NCBI RefSeq assembly: GCF_001028665.1
Contig: NZ_CP011503.1
Coordinates: 558,001-622,000 of the forward strand
Direction: 5' to 3'
Source of the DNA: Burkholderia pyrrocinia
GTDB taxonomy: Bacteria; Pseudomonadota; Gammaproteobacteria; Burkholderiales; Burkholderiaceae
Length of the DNA stretch: 64,000 nt
Positions 50,614-59,908 of this stretch are shown piece after piece. Position numbers and translations under genes: made by a program. Under the pieces are notes generated by a model. The model was not told the origin of the DNA. It ran no database searches and saw only the letters and a list, made by a program, of their open reading frames with translations. Each line of letters starts with the position of its first letter. Positions within the stretch are counted from its first letter, which is position 1.

Positions 50614-51105
50614 TCAGTCGACGCTCGCGCACTGTACGGGCTGCGCGCCGAGCAGCGACGTGAGCACCGCCGGCGCGAGGCTGACGAGGTAGCCGCGACG
50701 GCCGCCGTTCAGGTAGATCGTCGGCAATTCGAGGATCGTCGCCTCGACGTAGACGGGCATCGTCTTGCGCGTGCCGAACGGCGACGTGCCGCCGACGAGA
50801 TAGCCCGAGTGACGGTTCGCGACGTCGGGCTTGCACGGCTCGACGCGCTTCGCGCCGATCTGCCGCGCGAGGTTCTTCGTCGACACGGTGCGGTCGCCGT
50901 GCATCAGCACGATCAGCGGCTTCGCATGTTCGTCCTCCATCACGAGCGTCTTCACGACGCTGTGCTCGTCGACGCCGAGCTGGCGCGCCGATTCGCCGGT
51001 GCCGCCGTGCTCGACGTATTCGTACGGATGCTCGCCGAACGCGACGCCGTGGCGGCGCAACAGCTGGGTCGCGGGGGTTTCGGACACGTGTCTGGATTTG
51101 CTCAT
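50614..51105 (-). CDS. ybaK: Cys-tRNA(Pro) deacylase (YbaK/EbsC)
   Basis: Removes cysteine misattached to tRNA-Pro by prolyl-tRNA synthetase. 163 residues; YbaK pattern SVVKTLVMED, the active-site lysine in that block, GYLVGGTSPFGTRKTMPVYVE (as GYLVGGTSPFG and MPVYVEATI) and INGG-like YLNGGRRGYLV. Its distance to plsY allows co-transcription but the two have no known link. Confidence 0.93.
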   Translation of the reverse strand: MSKSRHVSETPATQLLRRHGVAFGEHPYEYVEHGGTGESARQLGVDEHSVVKTLVMEDEHAKPLIVLMHGDRTVSTKNLARQIGAKRVEPCKPDVANRHSGYLVGGTSPFGTRKTMPVYVEATILELPTIYLNGGRRGYLVSLAPAVLTSLLGAQPVQCASVD

Positions 51106-51345
51106 GGCGGCATTCTAATGGCGAACGACCAGCGCTCGCGCGATCGCGTGCCCGCGCCGGCGGTATACTCGCGGCCCGTTTTCCGCCTGGCGGCCCGCGT
51201 CATCGCCGCAACGATCCCGCTCATCATCATTGCGGACATCGCGAAGCGCTATTGCCCGATTGGCCGATTGTGGCGTGCGCGCCGTCATGGCACGATCGTT
51301 CGCAAACATCGTCACGCCGCCGCCCGCCCCTTTTCTGGAGACGCC

Positions 51346-52908
51346 ATGCCCTCGACCATCCGTTCATCCGAGCCGCTCGACGTCAAAGCACTGCTGGCCG
51401 CGCTGCCCGGCCGCATCGCCGACGTGCCCGCGCGCTGGGCCGAGCACGCGCCCGCGCATCCGGCGCTGATCGAAGACGCGCGCCGCCTGTCGTACGGCGA
51501 GTTGTCGCAGGCCGTCGATGCGGCGGCTGAGCGGCTCGCGAACCTCGGCGTGCAAGGCGGCGACCGCGTGATGATCGTCGCGGAAAACTGCGTCGCGCAG
51601 ATCGTGCTGCTGTTCGCGGTCGCCCGCCTCGACGCGTGGGCGCTCGTGTCGAACGCGCGGCTGTCGGCCGGCGAACTCGATGCGATCGCCGCGCACGCGG
51701 GTCCGAAGCTGATCGCGTTCGCGACCGACCCATCGCCCGACGCACGCGCCCACGCGGCGCGGCTCAGCGCTACACCGGCCGGCGCGCTGCCGGTCGACAT
51801 CGGCGCGTGGTCGTATCGCGTCGATGCGAGCGCGCTTGCCGAACCGGTGGCCGCCGACGGTGCCGCGCAATGCGCGGCGCTGATCTACACGACCGGCACG
51901 ACCGGCGCGCCGAAGGGCGTGATGCTGTCGCACCGCAACCTGCTGTTCATCGCGGCGACGTCGAGCACGCTGCGCCGCGTGTCGCCGGACGACGTCGTCT
52001 ACACGGTGCTGCCGGTGTCGCACGTGTACGGGCTTGCGTCGGTCTGCCTCGGCAGCCTGTATGCGGGCGCGACGCTGCGTCTCGCGCCGCGCTTTGCGCC
52101 GGAGGCCGTGCGCGTCGCGCTCGCCGACGAAGGCGTCACGATCTTCCAGGGCGTGCCCGCGATGCACGCGAAGCTGCTCGAACACCTGCACACGCACGGC
52201 CACGCATGGCACACGCCGCGCCTGCGCTTCGCGTATTCGGGCGGCTCGCCGCTCGACGCGAACCTGAAGGCGCGCGTCGAGCGCACGTACGGCGTGCCGC
52301 TGCACAACGGCTACGGGATGACCGAAAGCAGCCCGACGATCACGCAGACGCCGCTCGACGCGCCGCGCGCCGACAGTTCGGTCGGCGTGCCGATTCCGGG
52401 CGTCGACATGCGGATCGTCGCGCCGGACGGCACCGACGTGCCGCAAGGCGAAGTCGGCGAGATCCGCGTGCGCGGGCCGAACGTGATGCTCGGCTACTAC
52501 CGCAACGCGGATGCGACGCGCGCGGCCGTGTCGCCGGATGGCTGGCTGAGCACCGGCGATCTCGCGCGGCAGGAAGCGGACGGCGCGGTGACAATCGCGG
52601 GCCGCAGCAAGGAACTGATCATCCGGTCCGGTTTCAACGTGTATCCGGTCGAAGTCGAGCAGGTGCTGAACGCACATCCGGACGTCGTGCAAGCGGCCGT
52701 CATCGGCCGCGCGGTCGAAGGCAACGAGGAAGTGCTCGCGTTCGTCGAGCTGGTGCCGGGTGCCGCGGCGGACGAAGCGGCGTTGCACGCATGGTGCGCG
52801 GAACGGTTGGCGCCCTACAAACGCCCTGCTCATATCCGCGTACTCGACGCGTTGCCGGCGGCGTCGACCGGCAAGGTGCTGAAGCACAAGCTACGCGAAC
52901 TGGTCTGA
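51346..52908 (+). CDS. AMP-forming acyl-CoA synthetase
   Basis: 520 residues from the ATG at 51346 with GGAG six bases upstream. Adenylation motifs: ALIYTTGTTGAPKGVMLSH (P-loop), NGYGMTESSPTI, GWLSTGDLARQE, GRSKELIIRSGFNVYPVEVE and the C-terminal catalytic lysine in ASTGKVLKHK. The family activates carboxylic acids as CoA thioesters. The substrate (long, medium or aromatic acid) cannot be read from sequence, and no partner gene is adjacent. Confidence 0.92.
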   Translation: MPSTIRSSEPLDVKALLAALPGRIADVPARWAEHAPAHPALIEDARRLSYGELSQAVDAAAERLANLGVQGGDRVMIVAENCVAQIVLLFAVARLDAWALVSNARLSAGELDAIAAHAGPKLIAFATDPSPDARAHAARLSATPAGALPVDIGAWSYRVDASALAEPVAADGAAQCAALIYTTGTTGAPKGVMLSHRNLLFIAATSSTLRRVSPDDVVYTVLPVSHVYGLASVCLGSLYAGATLRLAPRFAPEAVRVALADEGVTIFQGVPAMHAKLLEHLHTHGHAWHTPRLRFAYSGGSPLDANLKARVERTYGVPLHNGYGMTESSPTITQTPLDAPRADSSVGVPIPGVDMRIVAPDGTDVPQGEVGEIRVRGPNVMLGYYRNADATRAAVSPDGWLSTGDLARQEADGAVTIAGRSKELIIRSGFNVYPVEVEQVLNAHPDVVQAAVIGRAVEGNEEVLAFVELVPGAAADEAALHAWCAERLAPYKRPAHIRVLDALPAASTGKVLKHKLRELV

Positions 52909-52971
52909 CGCCGGCTGGCCGGCGCGCCCGGCGGAGCCCGCGCCGTGCCGGATTTGCGCGCCCCCCGTGCG

Positions 52972-53922
52972 CTAGCCGCGCGGATGGTGCTGCGCGTGCA
53001 GCGTCTTCAGCCTCTCGCGCGCGACGTGCGTATAGATCTGCGTGGTCGAGATGTCGCTGTGACCGAGCAGCAGTTGCACGACGCGCAGGTCGGCGCCGTG
53101 GTTCAGCAGGTGCGTCGCGAACGCATGCCGCAGCGTGTGCGGCGACAGGTGCGCGCGCACGTCGGCCTGCTGCGCGTGGCGCTTGATGATGTTCCAGAAC
53201 TGCTGGCGCGTCATCCCGTCGCCGCGCGCGGTCACGAACAGCGCGTCGGCCGCGCGTGCGCCGAGCAGTGCCGGCCGCGCGTCGCGCAGGTAACGCTCGA
53301 TCCACCCGTGCGCGACTTCGCCGAACGGCACGAGCCGCTCCTTCGAACCCTTGCCCATCACGCGCACGACACCTTCGTTGAGGCCGACCTCGACGGTCTT
53401 CAGCGTCACGAGCTCGCTCACGCGCAGCCCGCTCGCATACATCAGCTCGAGCATCGTGCGATCGCGCAGGCCGAGCGGCGTGCCGATGTCGGGCGCGCCG
53501 AGCAGCGCCTCGACCTGCGCCTCGGACAGCGTCGACGGAAACCGGGCCGCCTGTTTCGCGGACGTGATCCGCAGCGTCGGGTCCGCGCTCGCGCGATGCT
53601 CGCGCACGGCCCAGCCGTAATAGCGACGGAACACCGACAGCCGCCGGTTCGACGACGTCGCCTTGCCGTCGCTGCGCGCGGCGATGTAGCCCGTCACCAT
53701 CGCCTCGTCGGCCGAATCGAGCGGTGCGTCGTGCGTCGCGGCCAGCCATTGGGAAAACAGCACCAGATCGCGCCGGTACGCGTCGAGCGTGTTGCGCGCG
53801 AGCCCGTGCTCGAGCCACAGCGCATCGCAGAACACGTCGATCGACGCACGGCTCGCGAGCAGCGCGGGCGATGCCGCGGCGGCATCGCCGTCGGCTTCGG
53901 GGGAAATCAGCGGTTCGCTCAT
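52972..53922 (-). CDS. xerD: Tyrosine recombinase XerD
   Basis: Site-specific recombinase that, with XerC, resolves chromosome dimers at dif. 316 residues. The catalytic set is complete: R167 (YASGLRVSEL), K191 (MGKGSKERLVP), H262 and R265 (PHTLRHAFATH), H288 (LLGHSDISTT) and Y297. The length and chromosomal housekeeping context argue for XerD rather than an integron or phage integrase. The start shares one base with the ogt stop (TGATG), so the pair is coupled. Confidence 0.95.
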   Translation of the reverse strand: MSEPLISPEADGDAAAASPALLASRASIDVFCDALWLEHGLARNTLDAYRRDLVLFSQWLAATHDAPLDSADEAMVTGYIAARSDGKATSSNRRLSVFRRYYGWAVREHRASADPTLRITSAKQAARFPSTLSEAQVEALLGAPDIGTPLGLRDRTMLELMYASGLRVSELVTLKTVEVGLNEGVVRVMGKGSKERLVPFGEVAHGWIERYLRDARPALLGARAADALFVTARGDGMTRQQFWNIIKRHAQQADVRAHLSPHTLRHAFATHLLNHGADLRVVQLLLGHSDISTTQIYTHVARERLKTLHAQHHPRG

Positions 53923-54389
53923 CAGTACGGCACGCCTTCGTGCGCCAGCAGCCAGCGCTTCACCTTCTGGTAATAACCGTTGTCGTCGTGGTTCGCGAAG
54001 CCGCCGAGGCCGCCCGCCGCGACGACGCGATGGCACGGGATCACGAGCGGAAAGTAGTTCGCGCCGCACGCCTGGCCGACCGCGCGCGGCGCGCTGCCGA
54101 TCCGCTTCGCGACCTGGCCGTAGGTCAGCACCGTGCCGGGCGGGATATCGCTGATCACGTCCCACACGCGGTGCTGGAACGCGCTGCCGACTTCGGCGAG
54201 CGGCAGGTCGAAACGCGCCGACGCGCGCTCGAAATAACGTTCGATCTGCTTGACCGCGCGCTCCGCGAGCGGCGAATCCGGATCGACCGACTTCACCGAT
54301 TCGGGCAGATAGACGATCTCGCGCACCACCTCGGCATCCGTGCGGATGCCGACCTTGCCGAACGGCGCGTCGATGACTGCATTGAACAT
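53922..54389 (-). CDS. ogt: Methylated-DNA--protein-cysteine methyltransferase
   Basis: Suicide repair protein removing alkyl groups from O6-methylguanine. 155 residues from the ATG at 54389 (AGGAGAG upstream). The acceptor Cys119 lies in IPCHRVV, preceded by the recognition helix GSAPRAVGQACGANYFP. No Ada regulatory N-domain. It overlaps xerD (TGATG). It is 64 bases downstream of queG on the same strand. Confidence 0.94.
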   Translation of the reverse strand: MFNAVIDAPFGKVGIRTDAEVVREIVYLPESVKSVDPDSPLAERAVKQIERYFERASARFDLPLAEVGSAFQHRVWDVISDIPPGTVLTYGQVAKRIGSAPRAVGQACGANYFPLVIPCHRVVAAGGLGGFANHDDNGYYQKVKRWLLAHEGVPY

Positions 54390-54453
54390 TGCCCTCTCCT
54401 GAGCGATGGATGCGCGCGGCACCGCCGCGCGCCGACGACACTTTACGCCGCCT

Positions 54454-55689
54454 TCACGCGGCACGCAGCGCCCATTCGACATGCTCGCGCACGACCGGCG
54501 ACGGATCGTCGGCCCGCGCGCGCAACGCGGCGACGATCGCGTCGCGCGCCTGCGGCGCAAGCCGGTCCGCGCTCGCGCGCAGCGCATTGCCGAGCCCGAC
54601 CGCGAGATTGCGCAGCCAGCTTTCGTAGCCGATGCGCCGGATCGCGCTGCCCTGCATCCGCGTCTCGAACGTTTCCGCGTCCCACCCGAACAGCTCGACG
54701 AGCGTCGCGCGGTCGAGGCCGTGCCGTACGTCGAAATCGGCCACCGGCGCGGCCTGCGCGAACTTGTTCCACGGGCACACGAGCTGGCAGTCGTCGCAGC
54801 CGTATACGCGATTGCCGATCATCGGCCGCAGCGGCTCGGGAATGCTGCCTTTCAGTTCGATCGTCAGGTACGAGATGCAGCGACGCGCGTCGACGCGGTA
54901 CGGCTCGACGATCGCGCCGGTCGGACACGCGTCGATGCAGCGCGTGCAACTGCCGCAGTGCGCGCCCGGCGTCTCGGGTGCGGTGTCGGGCGACGTGTGC
55001 GCGTCGGTCGGCAGCGGGAGGTCGACGTAGATCTCGCCGAGGAAGAACAGCGAGCCCGCATCGCGCTGCAGCAGCAGCGTGTGCTTGCCGCGCCAGCCGA
55101 CGCCGGCCTTCTGCGCGAGCTCGACCTCGAGCACGGGCGCCGAATCGGTGAACACGCGGTAGCCGAACGCGCCGATCTCGCGCTCGATGCGCTCCGCGAG
55201 CGTCTGCAGCCGGTTGCGCAGCACCTTGTGATAGTCGCGGCCGCGCGCATAGATCGACACGACGGCCGCCTGCGGATCGTCGAGCCGCGCCCGTTCGCGT
55301 GCGCGCCAGTCGTGCGGCGCGAGCGCGCCGGGCTCGCCGTCGGGCGCGCCGGCGGCGAGCGTTTCGGCCGGCAGGTAGGCGAGCCGCACGGAAATCACGC
55401 GTCGCGTACCGGCCACAAGTTCGGCCGGACGCGCGCGTTTCATCCCATGTTTCGCCATATAATCCATTTCGCCGTGGTATCCGGCTTCCAGCCAGGCGGC
55501 GAGGCCTGCTTCGGCATCCGAGAGATCGGTATCGCTGATGCCGATCGCCCCGAAACCCAATTCGCGCCCCCACTCCCTGATGCGAGTGGCGAGCGCAGTC
55601 AAGGCCGCATCGTCGAGCGCGCACGGCGCCGCGCCTTCGGCACGAGTCGAAGGCCTGTCGGATGCGGCGAGTTCCGGTAATCGGTTCAT
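54454..55689 (-). CDS. queG: Epoxyqueuosine reductase
   Basis: Cobalamin and Fe-S enzyme that makes the last step to queuosine in tRNA. 411 residues. Two 4Fe-4S motifs: CGSCTRCIDACP (C245, C248, C251, C255) and CDDCQLVCP. FTDSAPVLE includes the probable catalytic Asp182. A HEAT-like C-terminal helix follows. The ATG at 55689 is only 17 bases from the divergent tsaE ATG; a shorter start is possible because the first ~25 residues are poorly conserved in character. Confidence 0.94.
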   Translation of the reverse strand: MNRLPELAASDRPSTRAEGAAPCALDDAALTALATRIREWGRELGFGAIGISDTDLSDAEAGLAAWLEAGYHGEMDYMAKHGMKRARPAELVAGTRRVISVRLAYLPAETLAAGAPDGEPGALAPHDWRARERARLDDPQAAVVSIYARGRDYHKVLRNRLQTLAERIEREIGAFGYRVFTDSAPVLEVELAQKAGVGWRGKHTLLLQRDAGSLFFLGEIYVDLPLPTDAHTSPDTAPETPGAHCGSCTRCIDACPTGAIVEPYRVDARRCISYLTIELKGSIPEPLRPMIGNRVYGCDDCQLVCPWNKFAQAAPVADFDVRHGLDRATLVELFGWDAETFETRMQGSAIRRIGYESWLRNLAVGLGNALRASADRLAPQARDAIVAALRARADDPSPVVREHVEWALRAA

Positions 55690-55706
55690 CGCACTATTTT
55701 ACGAGA

Positions 55707-56258
55707 ATGCCAGCCACGTCCCATACGCCTCATGCCGTCACGCTGCCAGCCCCGTTCGCGGAGCGCGTGATCGCACTCGCCGACGAAGCGGCGACCGAGG
55801 CCTTCGGCACCCGCTTCGCGCACGCGCTCGACGCGGCGCGCGTCGATCTCGCCCGCGCGCACGCGTTCGACGGGCTGCAGATCCAGCTGGTCGGCGATCT
55901 CGGCGCGGGCAAGACGAGCCTCGTGCGCGCGATCCTGCGCGGCCTCGGCCACCAGGGACGCGTGCGCAGCCCGACCTATACGCTCGTCGAGCCGTACGCG
56001 CTCGAACGCAGCGATGGGGAACTCGAGGTCTATCACTTCGATCTGTATCGATTCAACGATCCGGCCGAATGGTCCGATGCAGGCTTTCGCGAATATTTCA
56101 ATTCCAGCGCGATCTGCCTCGTCGAATGGCCGCAACAGGCGGGCGCGCTGCTCGGCGTGCCCGATCTGGTTTTCTCGCTCGACGTGGATGGCGAAGGCCG
56201 TGCCCTCACCGTCCGGGCGTACAGCGCTTCAGGAAAGGCATGTCTCGAAAGATGTTGA
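55707..56258 (+). CDS. tsaE: tRNA threonylcarbamoyladenosine biosynthesis ATPase TsaE
   Basis: ATPase partner of TsaB-TsaD for t6A at position 37 of ANN-decoding tRNAs. 183 residues from the ATG at 55707. Walker A LVGDLGAGKTSLVRAI, switch-like SPTYTLVEPY, YHFDLYRF and LVEWPQ are present. It overlaps the amidase gene by 19 bases, the tsaE-amidase arrangement common in proteobacteria. Confidence 0.95.
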   Translation: MPATSHTPHAVTLPAPFAERVIALADEAATEAFGTRFAHALDAARVDLARAHAFDGLQIQLVGDLGAGKTSLVRAILRGLGHQGRVRSPTYTLVEPYALERSDGELEVYHFDLYRFNDPAEWSDAGFREYFNSSAICLVEWPQQAGALLGVPDLVFSLDVDGEGRALTVRAYSASGKACLERC

Positions 56259-57766
56259 TCAAACCGTTCCGCTCGATCGAATCGGCGGCCACCGCGACGC
56301 ATAACTGGCGGCGCCGCCAGATCCTGTGCGCGGGCGCGTCGACGCTGGTGCTCGGTCTCGTCGCGCCGCGGCTCGCGCATGCATCGTCGGTGCTCGGCGT
56401 GCGCGTATGGCCCGCGCGCGACTACACGCGCGTCACGATCGAATCCGACCAGCCGCTGCAGAATAGCCAACAACTGCTGCAGGGTCCCGACCGTCTCGTC
56501 GTCGACCTGAACGGCCTCGATCTCGACCAGGCGCTGCGCGACCTCGTGTCGAAGATCGCGCCGAACGATCCGCAGATCCAGTCGGTGCGCGTCGGCCAGT
56601 ATCAGCCGCACGTCGTGCGGATGGTGTTCGACCTGAAAGGCTCGGTGAAGCCGCAGGTGTTCACGCTGCCGCCGGTCGGCACCTACAAGTACCGGCTCGT
56701 GTTCGACCTGTATCCGGCCGTCGCACCCGATCCGCTGACCGACCTGATCGCGCAGACGGAACGCAAGGAACAGGCGCTCAACGACACGGCGCGCGCGCAG
56801 CAGATGCAGCCGCCGAGCGCGCTGAACGGGCCGTCGACGCCGCCCGTCGCGGGCAACGACAACAGCGACGCGTTCTTCCAGCGCTTCGCGCAGAACACGC
56901 CGGCCACACCGCACACGCCGCCCGCCGCGGCCACGCCTTCGACGCCCGCGAAGCCGGCCGTCAAGCCGCCGCCCGTCATCGCGCGCCGCGACGACAGCGA
57001 CGACGACGGCGACACCTACAAGTTCACCGCGCCGAAATCCGGCAAGGGCGGCACCGTGCGCCTGCTGACGGTCGCGATCGATCCGGGCCACGGCGGCGAG
57101 GATCCGGGCGCGATCGGCGGCGGCGGCACGTACGAGAAGCACATCGCGCTCGACATCGCGAAGAAGCTGCGCGCGAAGATCGACGGCGCGCCGAACATGC
57201 GCGCGATGATGACGCGCGACGCCGATTTCTTCGTGCCGCTGAACGTGCGCGTGCAGAAGGCGCGCCGCGTGGGCGCCGATCTCTTCGTGTCGATCCACGC
57301 GGACGCGTTCACGACGCCGTCCGCGCGCGGCTCGTCGGTGTTCGCGCTGTCCGACCACGGCGCGACGAGCGCCGCGGCACGCTGGATGGCGAACAAGGAA
57401 AACTCGTCGGACCTGATCGGCGGCATCAACATCAAGACGGCGGACGCGGCCGTGAACCGCGCGCTGTTCGACATGTCGACGACCGCGCAGATCCGCGATT
57501 CGCTGCGCTACGGCAACTACGTGCTGAAGGAAGTCGGCGGCATCAACAAGCTGCACAAGGGCTCGGTCGAGCAGGCCGGGTTTGCGGTGCTGAAGGCGCC
57601 CGACATTCCGTCGATCCTCGTCGAGACCGCGTTCATCAGCAACCCGGAAGAAGAGAGCCGGCTCAACGACGACAGCTATCGCGACCAGATGGCCGACGCG
57701 ATCTTCCGCGGCATCAAGCGCTATTTCGCCGCGAATCCGCCGCTCGCGAAGAACCGGATGGCCTGA
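56240..57766 (+). CDS. amiC: Tat-exported N-acetylmuramoyl-L-alanine amidase (AmiC type)
   Basis: Periplasmic peptidoglycan hydrolase for daughter-cell separation. 508 residues from the ATG at 56240 with AGGAAAGG. An N-terminal twin-arginine signal (NWRRRQILCAGAS) runs to about LAHAS. An AMIN septum-targeting domain (about 40-160: VWPARDYTRVTIESD, VDLNGLDL) is followed by a Pro/Ala linker (about 190-265) and the amidase_3 domain with zinc ligands in DPGHGGEDPG, YEKHIAL and SIHADAF and catalytic Glu in LVETAFISN. The gene overlaps tsaE. Confidence 0.94.
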   Translation: MSRKMLIKPFRSIESAATATHNWRRRQILCAGASTLVLGLVAPRLAHASSVLGVRVWPARDYTRVTIESDQPLQNSQQLLQGPDRLVVDLNGLDLDQALRDLVSKIAPNDPQIQSVRVGQYQPHVVRMVFDLKGSVKPQVFTLPPVGTYKYRLVFDLYPAVAPDPLTDLIAQTERKEQALNDTARAQQMQPPSALNGPSTPPVAGNDNSDAFFQRFAQNTPATPHTPPAAATPSTPAKPAVKPPPVIARRDDSDDDGDTYKFTAPKSGKGGTVRLLTVAIDPGHGGEDPGAIGGGGTYEKHIALDIAKKLRAKIDGAPNMRAMMTRDADFFVPLNVRVQKARRVGADLFVSIHADAFTTPSARGSSVFALSDHGATSAAARWMANKENSSDLIGGINIKTADAAVNRALFDMSTTAQIRDSLRYGNYVLKEVGGINKLHKGSVEQAGFAVLKAPDIPSILVETAFISNPEEESRLNDDSYRDQMADAIFRGIKRYFAANPPLAKNRMA

Positions 57767-57820
57767 CGGCCGTACCCGGCCACCCCGCCCCACCGCCGGC
57801 ACGCAGCGCGTGCCGGCGCG

Positions 57821-58702
57821 TCACGACACCGCGACGCGGCGCATCAGTTTCCCGCCGAACACGTTCACCGCGAGCCCGCCCATCACGAGCGCCGTGCCGA
57901 TCAGTTGCGCGCGCGTCAGGTGCTCGTCGAGCAGCAGCGCCGACGACGCGAGGCCGACGATCGGCACCAGCAGCGAGAACTGCGCGACCTGCGCGGCCGG
58001 GTAGCGCGACAGCAGGCGGCTCCACAGCCCGTAGCCGAGCAGCGTCGCGACGAACGCGAGATAGACGACCGCGAAGATCGACGCGCCGTTCAGCCCGGCG
58101 AGCGCGGTCGCGATCCGCTGCGGCCCTTCGAACCACAGCGACAGCAGGAAAAACGGCACGGGCGGCACGAGGCTCGCCCACACGACGAGCGACACGAGGT
58201 TCGCCTTCCCGACCTTCTTCGTGACGATGTTGCCGACCGCCCACATCGCGGCCGAGCAGATCGTCAGCAGGAAACCCGCGAGCGTCATCGCACGGCCGCC
58301 CTGCGCCGCGATCACGACGAGCCCGCCCGCGGCGATCGCGAGCCCGACCAGGTTCTGCACGCGCAGCCGCTCGCCGAGGAACAGCATCGCGAACACGAGC
58401 GTGAAGAACGCCTGCGACTGCAGCACGAGCGATGCGAGGCCGGCCGGCATGCCGACGTACATGCCGGTGAACAGGAACACGAACTGGCCGAGCTGGATCG
58501 TCGCGCCGTACAGCACCAGCAGGCGCCACGGAATCTGCGGCCGGCGCACGAAGAACACCGCGGGCACGGCTGCAAGCGTGAAACGCAGCGCGCCGAGCAG
58601 CATCGGCGGCATCCCGTGCAGGCCGACCTTGATCACGACGAAGTTCACGCCCCACGCCAGGATCACGACCAGCGCGAGCAGCAAGTCCTTCGGGGCCATC
58701 AT
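57821..58702 (-). CDS. EamA-family (DMT) transporter
   Basis: 293 residues, ten hydrophobic helices in two EamA repeats: helix block ILAWGVNFVVIKVGLHG ... FTLAAVP and later AAMWAVGNIVTKK. The pattern, including GATIQLGQFVFLFTGM and MPAGLASLVLQSQAFFT, is like the O-acetylserine/cysteine exporter EamA. Substrate unproven. Start at 58702 has AGGAG; a second ATG follows at 58699. Confidence 0.9.
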   Translation of the reverse strand: MMAPKDLLLALVVILAWGVNFVVIKVGLHGMPPMLLGALRFTLAAVPAVFFVRRPQIPWRLLVLYGATIQLGQFVFLFTGMYVGMPAGLASLVLQSQAFFTLVFAMLFLGERLRVQNLVGLAIAAGGLVVIAAQGGRAMTLAGFLLTICSAAMWAVGNIVTKKVGKANLVSLVVWASLVPPVPFFLLSLWFEGPQRIATALAGLNGASIFAVVYLAFVATLLGYGLWSRLLSRYPAAQVAQFSLLVPIVGLASSALLLDEHLTRAQLIGTALVMGGLAVNVFGGKLMRRVAVS

Positions 58703-58744
58703 CGGCGTCTCCTCGATTGTCGAATCGTTGTGCAAAGTGCCCCC

Positions 58745-58815
58745 GGCCCTGTCGCTTCGCGCCAGGCCCCTCGAGGGGGGGCATCCCACAAGGGGACTTC
58801 CTTCGGGGCGGAAAA
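58745..58815. repeat. GC-rich intergenic element with CCCCTCGAGGGG core
   Basis: In the 272 bases between the EamA and pirin genes lies GCCCCTCGAGGGGGGGC followed by CCCACAAGGGGACTTCC and TTCGGGG. The palindromic core and the CAAGGGGACTT tail resemble a family of dispersed GC-rich intergenic elements I associate with Burkholderiales. The tail motif also occurs once at 14893-14903. Confidence 0.4.
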
Positions 58816-58974
58816 CCTGGGGCGGCCCGGCGTTTTCCTGAGAAGCCGGTCAGTCTACCGGGGATTCGTCGCGGGGCCGGATACCCGTGCGGGGCGCATG
58901 GAATCGGCCATGCGCGTCGATCGCGTGCGGCCAGTACAATGACCCGCATCCCCCGCCGCCCCACAGGACCCGCC

Positions 58975-59856
58975 ATGACCGCCTCGATCAAAGCCCTGCT
59001 GAAGCCGCACGTGCGCGACATCGGCAACCTGCAGGTGCGCCGCACGCTGCCCGCGCTCGCCGCGCGCCTCGTCGGCCCGTTCATCTTCTTCGATCACATG
59101 GGGCCCGCCACGCTGCCGGCCGGCACGGGGCTCGACGTGCGCCCGCATCCGCATATCGGGCTTGCGACCGTCACCTACCTGTTCGACGGCGCGATCCTGC
59201 ACCGCGACAGCCTCGGCTCGCGGCAGGAAATCGTGCCGGGCGACGTGAACTGGATGACCGCCGGCCGCGGGATCGTCCATTCCGAACGCACGCCCGACGC
59301 GCAGCGCGCAAACGGCCACACCGTGCACGGCATCCAGACCTGGGTCGCGCTGCCGCGCGCGCACGAAACCACCGAGCCGTCGTTCGAGCACCATGCGGCC
59401 GACACGCTGCCGAAGCGCGACGAACACAGCGTGTCGCTGACGGTGATCGCCGGCGACGCATTCGGGCTGCGTTCGCCGGTCACGACGTTCTCGCGCACGC
59501 TGTATGTCGCGGCCGAATTCGCGGCCGGCGGCCGCATCGAACTCGACGCGTCGCACGAGGAGCGGGCGGTCTACGTGGTCGACGGCGATCTCGCGATCGA
59601 CGGCACGCCGGTTCCGGCCGAGCAGATGGCCGTGCTCGCGCCGGACGCAACGGTCACGCTGACGAGCGCCGGCGGCGCGCGCGCGATGCTGCTCGGCGGC
59701 GACAAGATCGACGGCGAGCGCTTCATCGAATGGAATTTCGTCGCCAGCAGCCGCGACGCGATCGCGCGCGCGAAGGAAGCCTGGACGCGCCAGGAAATGG
59801 GCAAGGTGCCGGGCGAAACCGAGTGGATTCCGCTGCCCGAGTCGAAGCCGCGTTGA
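58975..59856 (+). CDS. Pirin family protein
   Basis: Bicupin of 293 residues. Metal ligands H58 and H60 (RPHPHIGLATVTYLF), H102 and E104 (GRGIVHSE) are intact in the N-terminal cupin. The HGIQTWVALP segment is typical. Some pirins have quercetinase activity and others act as redox-dependent regulators; neither can be chosen here. ATG at 58975 has AGGA seven bases upstream. Confidence 0.93.
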   Translation: MTASIKALLKPHVRDIGNLQVRRTLPALAARLVGPFIFFDHMGPATLPAGTGLDVRPHPHIGLATVTYLFDGAILHRDSLGSRQEIVPGDVNWMTAGRGIVHSERTPDAQRANGHTVHGIQTWVALPRAHETTEPSFEHHAADTLPKRDEHSVSLTVIAGDAFGLRSPVTTFSRTLYVAAEFAAGGRIELDASHEERAVYVVDGDLAIDGTPVPAEQMAVLAPDATVTLTSAGGARAMLLGGDKIDGERFIEWNFVASSRDAIARAKEAWTRQEMGKVPGETEWIPLPESKPR

Positions 59857-59908
59857 AAAAGGGGCGCGCCGGCCCCATCCTGACGATATTCGAACCGAAG
59901 AGAACGAC

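Noticed and set aside
50605..51345. N-terminal extension of the acyl-CoA synthetase
   Set aside because: The frame runs antisense through ybaK; homology and a ribosome site start at 51346.
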